Assembly: GCA_009663005.1 (NCBI GenBank) | Contig: VIGQ01001749.1 | Coordinates: 1 to 22,518, forward strand | DNA: 22,518 bases | Direction: 5' to 3' | Source: Actinidia chinensis | Taxonomy: Eukaryota > Streptophyta > Magnoliopsida > Ericales > Actinidiaceae | Shown: in pieces, positions 9,742 through 19,834 of the stretch | Numbering within the stretch: the stretch's first letter is position 1 | Layout: the number at the start of each line of letters is the position of its first letter | Program-made: the position numbers and the translations under genes | The notes under the pieces: generated by a model | Databases searched by the model: none | What the model was told of the DNA's origin: nothing | Seen by the model: only the letters and a program-made list of their open reading frames with translations

Positions 9742-10646
9742 GGTGATATTTGGTGGATAATCTGTTAATTTCGTTTTTCTTATTTGTGTTTGGTTTAATT
9801 TATTAATGGACATAGAAAAAACTTGTTTGTGTTGCCAAAAAACCTAAATGAAAAACAAGGCTTAAAGAGTTTTCACTATTTTTGAAAATAGGAAAATAAG
9901 AAAAAGTTGTTTTTGTTTTGTTTAACAAATTTATTTACCAAATTTTTTATCGAAAATTTTTCAACTCCACCTCCTCCTCCTCTCCTCCTTTACCCACACC
10001 GCCTCCTCCTCACCACCTCATCACCGCCACCACCTTCCACCCCACCGCCTTCTCTCCTCCTCTATTCCACCCCGCCGCCGCCAAAGCCTCGCTCCTAACT
10101 CCACCACCTCCGCCCCAGAGCTTCTCCTCATCCACCATCACATCCTATACCAGCAGAACCATCACCACAACCCCACTTCCACACCCCCTCCTCCACATCG
10201 CCTCACACCACCACCGCCTCCTTTCCTACTCCCCACGCCTCACCACCACCACCACCGCCGCTACCTCCACCACCGAGACGCCGCCACCCCACCTCCTCCT
10301 CCTCCTCCTCCATCACTACCTCCTCCACCACCTTTCTCACCTCCATCACCAAACCACCACCTCAACCGTTGTTCCGCTTTTGCCACCTCCACCACATTTT
10401 CCATCCACCTCCTCCACACCTCCACCTCTACCACCTTCTCACCTCTCCTCCACCACGGCCTCCACCACACACTTTTTTTTAAAATATTTAAAGTAGGTGA
10501 AAACCAAACATATTTTTTAAAAAAGTTTTTTTTTAAAAAAAGGAACACATAATACTTTGAGTTTTTTGTTTACAAAAATTAAACAAAAAAAACAAACTTA
10601 AACAAACACAAAAAATTAGAAAAAACAAACGTTACCAAACATCCCC
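9742..10646. mobile_element. Tourist-like (PIF/Harbinger) non-autonomous element, copy 1, 905 bp, expanded by a CCT/CCA tract
   Basis: The left terminus is GGTGATATTTGGT; the right terminus read on the other strand is GGGGATGTTTGGT (11 of 13 match). TAA flanks it on both sides (9739-9741 and 10647-10649), the 3-bp target duplication typical of PIF/Harbinger. Subterminal DNA is T-rich on the left (TTTGTGTTTGGTTTAATTT) and mirrored on the right (AAACAAACTTAAACAAACAC). A shorter relative is at 19462-19834 and shares the words TTTTTGAAAATAG, CAAATTTATTTA and GTTACCAAACATCCC. The centre is replaced by a long pyrimidine-rich microsatellite. There is no transposase. Removing it restores a nearly normal satellite A-B boundary. 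Confidence 0.75.
9961..10480. repeat. (CCT/CCA)-type trinucleotide-rich tract, about 520 bp, inside MITE copy 1
   Basis: Almost no G occurs on the plus strand; CTC, CCT, CCA and CAC triplets dominate with few A/T interruptions. The plus-strand frame 9918-10496 reads as a Pro/Ser/Thr/His-rich 192-residue protein and the reverse frame 10261-10548 as Gly/Val/Trp-rich, both explained by the triplet composition rather than by coding. The shorter family member keeps only a brief C-rich patch (about 19649-19685) at the corresponding place, so the tract is a local expansion. Confidence 0.88.
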
Positions 10647-11229
10647 TAAAGAATGAGATGACCCATTTCGTGGCAGGGCCAAGTGTAGTTGCAGCCATGG
10701 TTAGCATGACATCCCTACATGGTTTGCAAGTCCATTCTCTTTCTCTTTTAAGTTTTAAATCTTAGATGTGAGAATGTGATTGATCCGTTTCTTGATGTTT
10801 ATTAAATTCTTTTTGAGTTTTATATGAGATGTAAGAATGTATTGATCTATTTTTTGGCGAGACAACTGTCGTTGCAGACACGGTAGGCAAATCATTTCTA
10901 TTTCCTTCTTAGTTTAAAATTCAAATGCTAAAGAATATGTGATTAGGCCGTTTCTTGGCCAGGGGACGATAGTTGTAGCCATGGTTAGCATGACAGTAGT
11001 TGTAGCAATGATTAGCAAGTCCATTCTCTTTTAATGAAGGCTTATATAATGTTGAGATTGTGATTGAAACCGTTTCTGGATGTTACACATTCTCTTTTGA
11101 GTTCGCATATGGAAAAATGTAAGAATGTGATTGATTTGTTCTTAGCTGCGGAAACTAAGTTGCAACCACGGTGGGCAAATCATCTTTCTTTCACTTCTCA
11201 GTTTAAAACTTGCATGACTAAGAATTGAT

Positions 11230-12630
11230 TCACAAGTTGCTTAGTGGGGCAACTGTAGTTGCAGCCATGGTTAGCGAATCCATTCTCTTTCTTTTTAATT
11301 TTAAATTATCAGATGGTGAGAAGTGATTGAATCCATTCTTGACATGTATAAATTTTTCTTTTTGAGTTCGCATATAAGATATTAGGAAAGGGATTACCTA
11401 TTTCCTTGGCGGAGAACCTAAATTTGCAGCAACGGTTGGCAAATCCTTTTTCTTTCTCTCATTTTAAATTCAAATGCCTAAGAATGACATTCACCTATTT
11501 CTTGGCGGGACACTATAGTTTGTATGCCATGGTTAGCAAATCCATTCTCTTTCCCCTTATTTTAAATCTCAAAGCTTAGAATTGTGATTGATCGGTATCT
11601 TAATGTTTTGAAATTTTCTCTTTTGAGACTTTGTCATATGAGATGTTTAAGAATGTGATTATCTGTTTCTTGGCGGGGCAACTATAGTTGCAAGCCCACG
11701 ATGGACATCTTTCTCGTTCCTCTTTCTTTTCCGTTTGAAAATCGAATGCTAAGAATGTGATTGACATTTTTCTTTGCAGGAGCAACTATAGTTGCAACCC
11801 TGGTTCCTAAAATCAATTGCTCTTTTCTTTTAATTTTGAAAACTCGATGTTATTATGTGGATTTATCCTTTTCTTGATGTTTATAATTTCCCTTTAGAGT
11901 TTGCATTGAGATGTTACAATGGTGATTGGAATCTATTTCCTTAGTGTGGACAATTATAGTTATAGCCAGGTGGCAATTCTTTCTCTTTCTCTATTCAGTT
12001 TAAAATTCGAATATGCCAAGAATGTGCTTGACTTATTTCTTGGCGGCAACTGTTTTGCAGCCATGGTTAGCAAGTCCATTCTCTTTCTTTTTTATTTTTA
12101 AATTTCCAATGCTGAAATGTGATTCATCATATTCTTGAGATTTCATATTTCTCTTTTAGTTTGCATATGAGATGTCAAGAATGTGATTGATCTGTTTCTT
12201 GGCGTGGCAACTATAGTTGCAAGCAAGCCACGATGGTCAAACCTTTTCTCATTCCTTCTCAATTTTAAATTCAAATGTAAGATGAGATTGACCTGTTTCT
12301 TGGCAGGACAACTATATTGCAGCCATGGTTACCAAGTCTCATTCTTTTTCTTTTTTTAATTTTAAATCTGAGAGCTGAGAATAGTGTTGATCCATTTCTT
12401 GATGTTTATAAATTTTTCTTTTTTGAGTTTTGTAATATAGATGTTAAGAATGTGATTGTTTCTGTTTTTTTTGGTGAGCCAACTGTCATTGCGCACGGTA
12501 GGGCAAATCCTTTCTATTTCCCTTTTTTATTTTAAAAATTTTGAATCGCTAAGAATATGATAGCGTTTCTTGCCGGGGCGACTTAGTTCAAAACCATGGT
12601 AGCCATGACCATCCTGCCATGGTTCGTAAG
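11230..12630 (+). repeat. higher-order duplication within the satellite, copy 1
   Basis: About 1.4 kb shares ordered private variants with 17725-19100: CAGATGGTGAG, TTGACAT..TATAAATTTTT, CGCATATAAG-GATATTAGGAAA, AATGACATTCACCTATTTC, GATTATCTGTTTCTT, GGACAATTATAGTTATAGCC, AAGATGAGATTGACCTG and the CATGACCATCCTG variant near the end. The order is identical, with an offset near 6.5 kb. This indicates block duplication of several units rather than independent monomer drift. Confidence 0.72.
12165..12435 (+). repeat. representative well-preserved A-B-C satellite unit
   Basis: The unit runs from GCATATGAGATGTCAAG through module A with the intact 14-bp dyad (12207-12220), module B with GCAGCCATGGTTACCAAG (about 12319-12336) and module C to the next TAATATAGATGTTAAG. 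The length is about 270 bp. It is given as a reference copy. Confidence 0.85.
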
Positions 12631-15186
12631 TCCCATTCTCTTTTCTCTTTTAATTTTAAAGCTTAGATTCTGAGATTTGTGATTGATCCGTTTCCTTATG
12701 TTTATAAATTTTTTTTTTTGAGTTTGTATATGAGATGTTAGGAAGGTGGATTGATCTTTTTTTTGGCGAGACAACCGTCTTGCAGACCGGTAGCCCAAAT
12801 CCTTTCTATTTTCTTTCATATTTAAATAAAATTCGAATGCGAAGAATATATTGAGTCCGTTTCTTGGCGGGGCACTAAGTTGCAGGCCAGGTTAGCCAAG
12901 TTCCATTCTTTTCTCTTGTAATTTTAATCTGTAATTCTGAGATGTTATTGGTCCTTTTCATGATGTTTACTAATTTCTCTTTTAAGTTCGCATATGAGAT
13001 TTGAGATGTATTGACTCTGTTTCCCTGGCGGGCAACTTAGTTGCCAGCAGCAGCCACAGTGGGCAAATCCTTTCTCTTTCTCTTCTCAGTTGAAAATCGA
13101 CTAAGATGTTTGTGCACCCGTTTCTTGGCGGGACACAGTAGTTGCAGCCATAGTTACCAAGTCCCTTCTCTTTCTCTTTTAGTTTTAAATCTTAGATGCT
13201 TAACATATGTGACACATTTCTTGATAACACAAAATTTCTCTTGTGTCCGCATATGAGAAATGTTGAGAATACTGATCATTTCTTGGTGGGACAAACTCTT
13301 ATAGTCAAAGCCATGTGCGCAAATCCCATTATCTTTTCTTTTCTCATTTAAAAACGCATGCTATGAAACGTGATGGACCCGTTTCTTGGCGGGACACTTA
13401 AGTTGCAAGCCATGGTTACAAGGCCTTCTCTTTTAATTACAATCTCCATAATGAGAATGTGATTGAATTATTCGTGTGTTACCCAATTTCTCTTTGAGTT
13501 CGCATATGAGAGGGTTAAAATGTGATGATTTGTTTCTTGGCTAGGGCCACTATAGTTGCAGCCACGGGTTGGCAATCATTTCTCTCTCTTCTCAGTTTAA
13601 ATTTGAATGCTAAGAAATGTGATTGACCCTTTTGTTGGCGAATGAACTTAGTTTGTAGCCATGGTCTAGCACTCCCATTATCGTTTCTTTTAATTGAATC
13701 TCAAATGTTGATAATGACATTTATCCTTTGTTGATGTTTCGTATTTCTCTTTTTAAGTTCGCATAGGAGATGTCAAGAAATGTGATTGATTTGTTTCTTG
13801 GCTGGGCAACTAAGTTTGCCGCCAAAGTTTACAAATCTCTTCTCTCTTCTCAGTTTAAAATTTGAATTCTAAGAATGTGATTACCCTTTTGTTGGCGAAT
13901 GAGCTTTAAGTTGTGAGCATGGTTTCGCAATCCTTACTTTCTTTTTTTAATTTTTTAATCTTCAATGTTGAAGGGACAGTTACCTTTTGTTGTGTTTCAT
14001 AATTTCTATTTTTAGTTTGCATATGAGATTTCAAGCAATGTGATTGATCTGTTTTCTTGGCGGGTACTTCTGTTGCAGCCATAGTTGGCAAATCATTTAT
14101 CTTTCTCTTCTTAGTTGAAAACTCGGAAATCTAAGAATGTGATTGACCCGATTCTTGGCAGGGCAACATAGTTGCAGCCATTGGTTAGCCAGTCCATTTT
14201 CTTTTCCTTTCTCTGTAATTTTAATCTAAAATGCTACGAATGTGATTGATCTCTTTCTTGGTATGGCAACTATAATGCAGCCAAGGTGGTCCATTCATTT
14301 CCTTTCTCTTCTAATTTTTAAAACTCGAATGCTAAGAATGTGATTGACCATTTTCTTAGCGGGCGCAACTATACTTGTAGCCTGGTTAGAAATCCAATTT
14401 CTTTCTCTTTTACTTTTAATCTATTTGCTAAGAAATGTGAGTAATTAATCCTTTTTTTGATGTTTCATAATTTCTCTTTGAGTCGCATATGAGATGTTGA
14501 GAAATGTGAATTGATCTATTTTTTTTTGGTGGCCAATTGTAGTTGCTGCCACGGTGGTGAAATTCTTTCTCTTTCCTCTTCTCTGTCTAAAATTCAATAT
14601 TAAGATATATTGACTCTTTTTCGTGCAAGCAACTATAGTTGCGCCATGATTTAGTATCCCTTCTTTTCTGTTTTAATTTGAAATCTCAGATGCTGAAAGG
14701 TTGGATTAACCGTTTCTTGAATGTTACAATATTGTTTTTGGTTTGCATATGAGATGTTGAGATTTTAATTGATTTATTTCTTGGCGAGCGATTATAGTTT
14801 CATCCATGGTGGGCAATCATTTTCTCTCTCGTTTAAATTTGATCTAATAATATGAGTGACCCTTTTTTTTTTTTTTGTTAGTAAAAGAACTTTAGTTGCA
14901 AAGCCGTGGTAAGCAGAATCCGTCCTCCTTTCTCTTTTATTTTAAAACTCAATGTTTGAGCATGTGGATTCCTCCTTTTGTTGATGTTTCCTCATTTCCC
15001 TTTTTAGGTCGCATATGAGATGTCAAGAATTGGATTGATCTATTTCTTGGCGAGGCAACTATAGTTGACCGCCACGAGTGGGCAAATTCTTTCTCGGTCT
15101 CTTCTCATTGAAATCAATGTTGGAATGAGAATTGACCTATTTCTAGGCTGATACTATAGCTTTAGCCTGGTTAACATGGTCCATTC

Positions 15187-15826
15187 TGGTTTCACCAAGG
15201 TTTGAACTATCCACTCCATTTACCTTCAAGGAGTTTGTTTTCAACCTTGTATCATCTTCATACGCTAATCCTTGTAGTTTGAGTGTAGCTTGAACAAAAA
15301 CACTGGTGAAGCTTTTTGAGTATTTCTATTGTAAAAAGCCAAACCCTTAGAGTTGAGTGTTTCCTCTTATAGTAAAACCCTAGGAAGCTTGAGTTAGCTT
15401 AGACAACAACCTTAGTGAGAGTTTTGAGTGGTTCTCTGTACAAAGCCACCACTTAGAGTTTAAGTGTTTTGTCTCTTGTAAAGTAAAATCCATGAAGTTT
15501 GAGTGGAGTTAGACAAAATCACTTATAGAACGTGAGCGGAGCCTTGGTAAATCAGCCCCCCCGTTATAATTGTTAATAAAATTGCAAGTAGTGGCAGAAG
15601 ATCTGTAGAGGTTTTGGGGAGAACGTGATCACACAAGTGTGATCGAAACCTCGAATTATTTGTGTCCCCTTCTTGTGCTTGATTCTTTCTTTATATGGCT
15701 TTATTACTTTGGCATATAATTGATTCATAGATGATTGAGTAGATTAAGTTTTATTAATCAATACTTGTCATTAATTTAGAAAAACCCATTCACCCCCCTC
15801 TTGGTTTGTCTTTTGGGCAACAAGTA
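15187..15826 (+). mobile_element. copia-type LTR fragment or solo LTR in the satellite
   Basis: The segment begins TGGTTTCACCAAGG and ends with CCCATTCACCCCCCTCTTGG..GGGCAACA, a phrase characteristic of the 3' end of many plant Ty1/copia LTRs. It also holds an 8-bp hairpin (GATCACAC-AA-GTGTGATC, 15627-15644) and a GGGGAGAACGTG phrase seen in such LTRs. GTCCATTC flanks it on both sides (15179-15186 and 15827-15834); eight or more bases is longer than the usual 5-bp copia duplication, so the exact ends are uncertain. No primer-binding site, coding region or second LTR follows; satellite resumes at once. Confidence 0.6.
15270..15545 (+). repeat. about 110-bp internal tandem repeat in the LTR fragment, 2.5 copies
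   Basis: Units start at about 15270 (CCTTGTAGTTTGAGTGTAGC), 15380 (CTAGGAAGCTTGAGTTAGC) and 15490 (CCATGAAGTTTGAGTGGAG). Each then has an AGACAA / GAACAA word, an ACTT-AGTGA word, a TTTTGAGT word, CTGTACAAAGCC or TTGTAAAAAGCC, CTTAGAGTT, and TAGTAAAA or AAGTAAAA. The third unit is truncated. Confidence 0.78.
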
Positions 15827-18800
15827 GTCCATTCCTCTTTAATTAATAAATCTCACATATGAAATGTGATTGAACTGTTTCTTGACGTTACACAATTTTT
15901 CTTTCTTTTGAGTTCTCATTGAGATGTTCAAAAAATGTGATTGATTTGTTCTTAGCTGTAACTGTAACTGAGCCACGGGACAAGATCATTCTCCCTCTTC
16001 TCAGTTTAGAATTTGAATGCTTAAGAATGTGAATTGACCCTTTTGTTGGTGGAAGAATTTAGTTTCAAGGCATGGTTACCAAATCCTTCTCTTTCTCTTT
16101 TATTGTAAATCTCAAAGATTTATGTGAGTAGACTTGTGTTGAGCTGTCCAGTAATTTCCGGGGGGGAGTCACATAGAGATGTCAATATGTGATTTATCTA
16201 TTTCTTTGCGGAGCAAACTATAGTTGGCAGCCACAGTGGGCAAATCTTTTTATTTCCTCCTTAGTTTAAAATTCAAATGCTCAAGAATGGAGGCACCATG
16301 GCGGGGGCGGGGCACGGAGGTTGCAGCCATGGTAAACAAGTCCATTTTCTTTTCTTTCTTGTTTTAATTTTAAATCTGAAATTCTAAGGAAATGTGATTG
16401 ATCTGTTTCTTTGGTGGGGCAAAGTGTAGTGGCAGCCATGTGGGATATCATTTCCCTTTCTCCTTCGCCTAAGTTTAAAACGCGAATAGCTAAGAATGTG
16501 AATTACCATTTTCCTTAGCGGGCAGTAAAATCAATTTCTTCTCTTTTAAATTTTAAATCTATTTTGCTGAATGTGAGTAATCCTTTTTTTGATGTGGCAA
16601 AGTCTCTTTTGAGTTCGCATATGAGAGTTTTGAAGAATGTGATTGATCTTTTTTTTGGTGGGACACTATAGGGGCTGCCACGGTATGCAAATTCTTTCTC
16701 TTTTCTCTTCTCTGTCTAATACTCGAAGCTCGAATTGTGATTGACCCTTGTCTGGGCAGCGCAACATAGTTGCAGCCATGGTTAGTAAAATCCTTCTCTT
16801 CTGTTTTAATTTTAATCTCCAACTTGAAATCGAATACCTTTGTTTGAATGTTTCATAATTTCCTCTTTTGAGTTCGTGCCTATGATATGTCAGGAATGTG
16901 ATTGATCTGTTTTGGTTGGCACTATAGTTGCTTGCCCACGTGGGCAAATCATTCTTCTCTCCTCAGTTTTAAATTTATGCAAGATGTGAATTCACCTATT
17001 TCTTGGCGGGGCCAACTGTTGTTACAAACCAGGGTTAGCAAGTCAATTTTCTTGCTCTGTTAATTTTAAATTCTAAAAATGCTAAGAATTATGGATCTGT
17101 TCTTGGTTAGGCAACTTAAGAAGAAAACAATGCCGTCCAACGGTGGGGCCATTCATTCCCTTTCCTTCTTTGCCTAAAATTCCAATATAAGAATTGAATT
17201 GACCCGTTGCTTGGTATAGCAACTAATTGCAGCCATGGTTTAGTAAACCATTCTCTTTCTATTTTAAAAATTTTAAATCCTCAGATGCGAGATGTTATTG
17301 CACCGTTTCTTAAAGTTCCAAATTTTTTTTGAGTTCGCATATGGAATGTAAGAATGATTGATTGTTCTTGGTGGTGCAACTATAGTTTTTTTCCTCACAG
17401 CCCCGTGGGCAAACCATTTTCTCCCGTCTCAGTTTTAAACTTTGGAAAACTAAGAAATGTGATTGCCTTTTTGTTTCGCAGAGGAACTTTAGTTCAGCCA
17501 TGGTTAGCAAATCAATCTCTTCCTTTAATTTTTACATCTCAAATATTAAGAAATGTGGATTATCCTTTTGTTGATGTTTCATAATTTCTCTTTTTTTAGT
17601 TCGCATATGAGATGTCAAGACTGTGATTGATTTTTTTCTTGGCGGGGCAACTAATTGGTCAATACCACGGTGGTCAATCCTTTCATCTGCTTTCTCATTT
17701 GTCTGATTCGAATGTTAAGAATGATATTACTTGTTTCGTGGCATGCCGCTGTAGTACCGCCATGGTTAACGAACCATATCTTTTTTTTAGTTTTAAATCT
17801 CAGATGGTGAGAATGTGATTGATCCATTTCTTGACATTTATAAATTTTTTCTTTTGAGTTCGCATATAAGGATATTAGGAAAGGATTGACCTATTTCTGC
17901 GGGGAACCAAATTTGCAAGCACGTGGGTAAATCCTTTTTCTTTCTCTCAGTTTCAAAATTCAACATGCTTAGAATGACATTCACCTATTTCTTGGAGGGA
18001 CAACATAGTTGCAGCAGCCATGGTTTACAAATCATTCTCTTGTCCCCTTTTGTTTATTTTAAATCTTCAATTCTTAGAATGTGATTGATCTGTATCTTGA
18101 TTTTTGAAATTTTCTCTTTTGACTTTGCATATGGATTTAAATGTGATTATCTGTTTCTTTGGCGGGCAACTATAGTTTTGCAACCACAGTGGACAATATT
18201 TCTCTTTCTTTCTCTTCTCAATTTAAAACTCAATGCTAATAAATGTGATTACCATTTCTTTCTTTGCGGAGCATATATAGTTTCAAACCGTGGTTGTGAA
18301 TGTGATTATCCTTTTCCTGGATGTTTCTAATTTATCTTTAGATTTCGCATATGAGATGGTTGAAAAGTTAGTGGATTTTGTGTCTTGGTGGACAATTATA
18401 GTTATAGCCACGGTGGGCAAATTCTTGTCTCTTTCCATTCGTTTAAAATTCGAATGCCAATATTGTGGATTGGACTTATTCTCTTGGCGGGCAACTGTTG
18501 TTGCTGCCATGGTTAGCCAAGTCCCTTCTCTTGCTTTTTATTTTTTTTTTTTTTTTTTTTTAAATGTTCAAATGCTGAAATGTGATTGATCCTATCTTGA
18601 TGTTTTTCATTATTTCTCTTTTTAGGTTCTCATATGAGAGTCGCAGATGTGATTGATGTTTTCTTCTTGGCGGGGCAAACTATTTTTGCAAGCCACGGTG
18701 GCAAATTCCTACCTTTTCTTCTCTTCTCATTTTGGAATTCGAATGTTTAAGATGAGATTGACCTGTTTCTTGGCAGGGCAGCTGTAGTTACCGCCCTGGT

Positions 18801-19461
18801 TAACAAGTCCATTCTCTTACGCTTTTTAATTTTAATCTCAATGTTGAGAATCGTGATTGATCTATTTCTTGATGTTTTAAATTTCTTTTTTGAGATCGCA
18901 TATGGATGTTTAAGAGTGTGATTGATCATTTTTTTTGGGTGGGACCACCAAAGTTACATCCACGGGGGCAAATTCCTTTCTATTTCCTTTTCCTTATGAA
19001 AATTCGAATGCGAAGAAATGTGAGTTACCCCTTTCGTGGCGAGCGACTAATAGTTGCAGGCATGGTTAGCATGACCATCCTGGCCATGGTGAGTAGTCCA
19101 TTCCTCTTTATTTTTAATTTTAAATCTCCACTTCTGAAATGGTATTGGGTTCCTTCTTGTGTTCCATAATTTCTCTTTTTGGTTCGAATATGAGATGTTG
19201 AGAATTGATTGATCCCTGTTTCCTGGCGAGGCACTTAGTTGTAGCCATGGGTTTAACAAGTTCCATTCACTTCTCTTTGTATTTTTAAATCTCCACTTCC
19301 TGAGAATGTAATTGGTCTTTTCTTGTTGCAAAATTCTCTTTTGAGTTCGTATATGAGAGGTTGATAATGAATTGATGTTTTGCTTGGCCGGGGAACCTAT
19401 ATGGACAGCCATGGTCGGAAAATCTTCCTCTTTCTCTTCTCATTCAAAATTCAAAGACAAA
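15827..19461 (+). repeat. satellite array, segment 5
   Basis: The A-B-C units continue with landmarks near 15925, 16170, 16620, 16880, 17335, 17605, 17865, 18130, 18350, 18630, 18900, 19190 and 19350. Larger intervals (16170-16620, 16880-17335) contain extra A/B modules; the 19190-19350 interval lacks one. A T21 run at 18541-18561 expands the CT/TTTAATTTT tract of one B module. A GC-rich oddity, GGCGGGGGCGGGGCACGG, occurs at about 16299-16316. Confidence 0.93.
17725..19100 (+). repeat. higher-order duplication within the satellite, copy 2
   Basis: Partner of 11230-12630; see the ordered private variants given there. It differs by many single-base indels and by the T21 expansion at 18541-18561. 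Confidence 0.72.
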
Positions 19462-19834
19462 GGTGATTGTTTGTTACTCTTAATATTTTGTTTTGTTTAA
19501 TTTGCGTTTTCTAATTTAACTGAACACTTTTTTGTGTTGCTATTGATAATTTTTAAATAAGGGAACATTATTTCACATTTTTGAAAATAGTAAAAAACAA
19601 TAAATGATTTTTTTGTTTTGTGTTACAAAATTTATTTATAAAACTTTTTCACCCTCACCCCTCCCCCGCTGCCGCCAACCACCTTTTTTAAATTTGCTTA
19701 AAAAAAAGGTAAATAGACTTTTTTTTGCTTTTAAATAATTTTTAATAAAGTGACACAACATATAAGTTAGTTTTCGTTTTTACAAAACTAAACAAAAAAA
19801 AATACCAAAAAGTGAAAACGTTACCAAACATCCC
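19462..19834. mobile_element. Tourist-like (PIF/Harbinger) element, copy 2, 373 bp
   Basis: The left terminus is GGTGATTGTTTGTTA; the right terminus on the other strand is GGGATGTTTGGTAACG. Shared words with copy 1 (9742-10646) are TTTTTGAAAATAG, TTTTTTTGTTTTGT, AAATTTATTTA and GTTACCAAACATCCC. AAA flanks both sides (19459-19461, 19835-19837), possibly a degraded TAA. It has only a short C-rich patch where copy 1 has 520 bp of CCT/CCA. It is inserted at the same A-B boundary of the satellite unit. A reverse reading frame over it (19742-20041) is spurious. Confidence 0.7.

Larger units (their letters stand above)
10647..15186 (+). repeat. satellite array, segment 4 (longest uninterrupted run, about 17 units)
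   Basis: C-module landmarks (CATATGAGATG or variants) occur near 10825, 11105, 11370, 11635, 11905, 12165, 12435, 12730, 12990, 13250, 13503, 13765, 14020, 14487, 14750 and 15013, so the period is close to 265 bp. The gap 14020-14487 lacks one C module. Private variants show internal duplications: 10690-10960 resembles 12590-12860, and 11230-12630 resembles 17725-19100. Copies differ mainly by single-base indels. Confidence 0.94.

Noticed and set aside
9186..9813. Reverse-strand frames with long poly-Phe stretches
   Set aside because: They are translations of the A56 block and neighbouring satellite modules, not protein genes.
9918..10496. 192-residue Pro/Ser/Thr/His-rich reading frame, extensin-like at first sight
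   Set aside because: It is fully explained by the CCT/CCA triplet tract inside a MITE. There is no signal peptide, no regular SPPPP or YVY motif, and the reverse strand is equally open.
15187..15826. Complete solo LTR with standard 5-bp duplication
   Set aside because: The flanking repeat is 8 bp or longer and the 5' end is not a canonical TGTT-type start, so it is called a fragment or solo LTR with uncertain ends.
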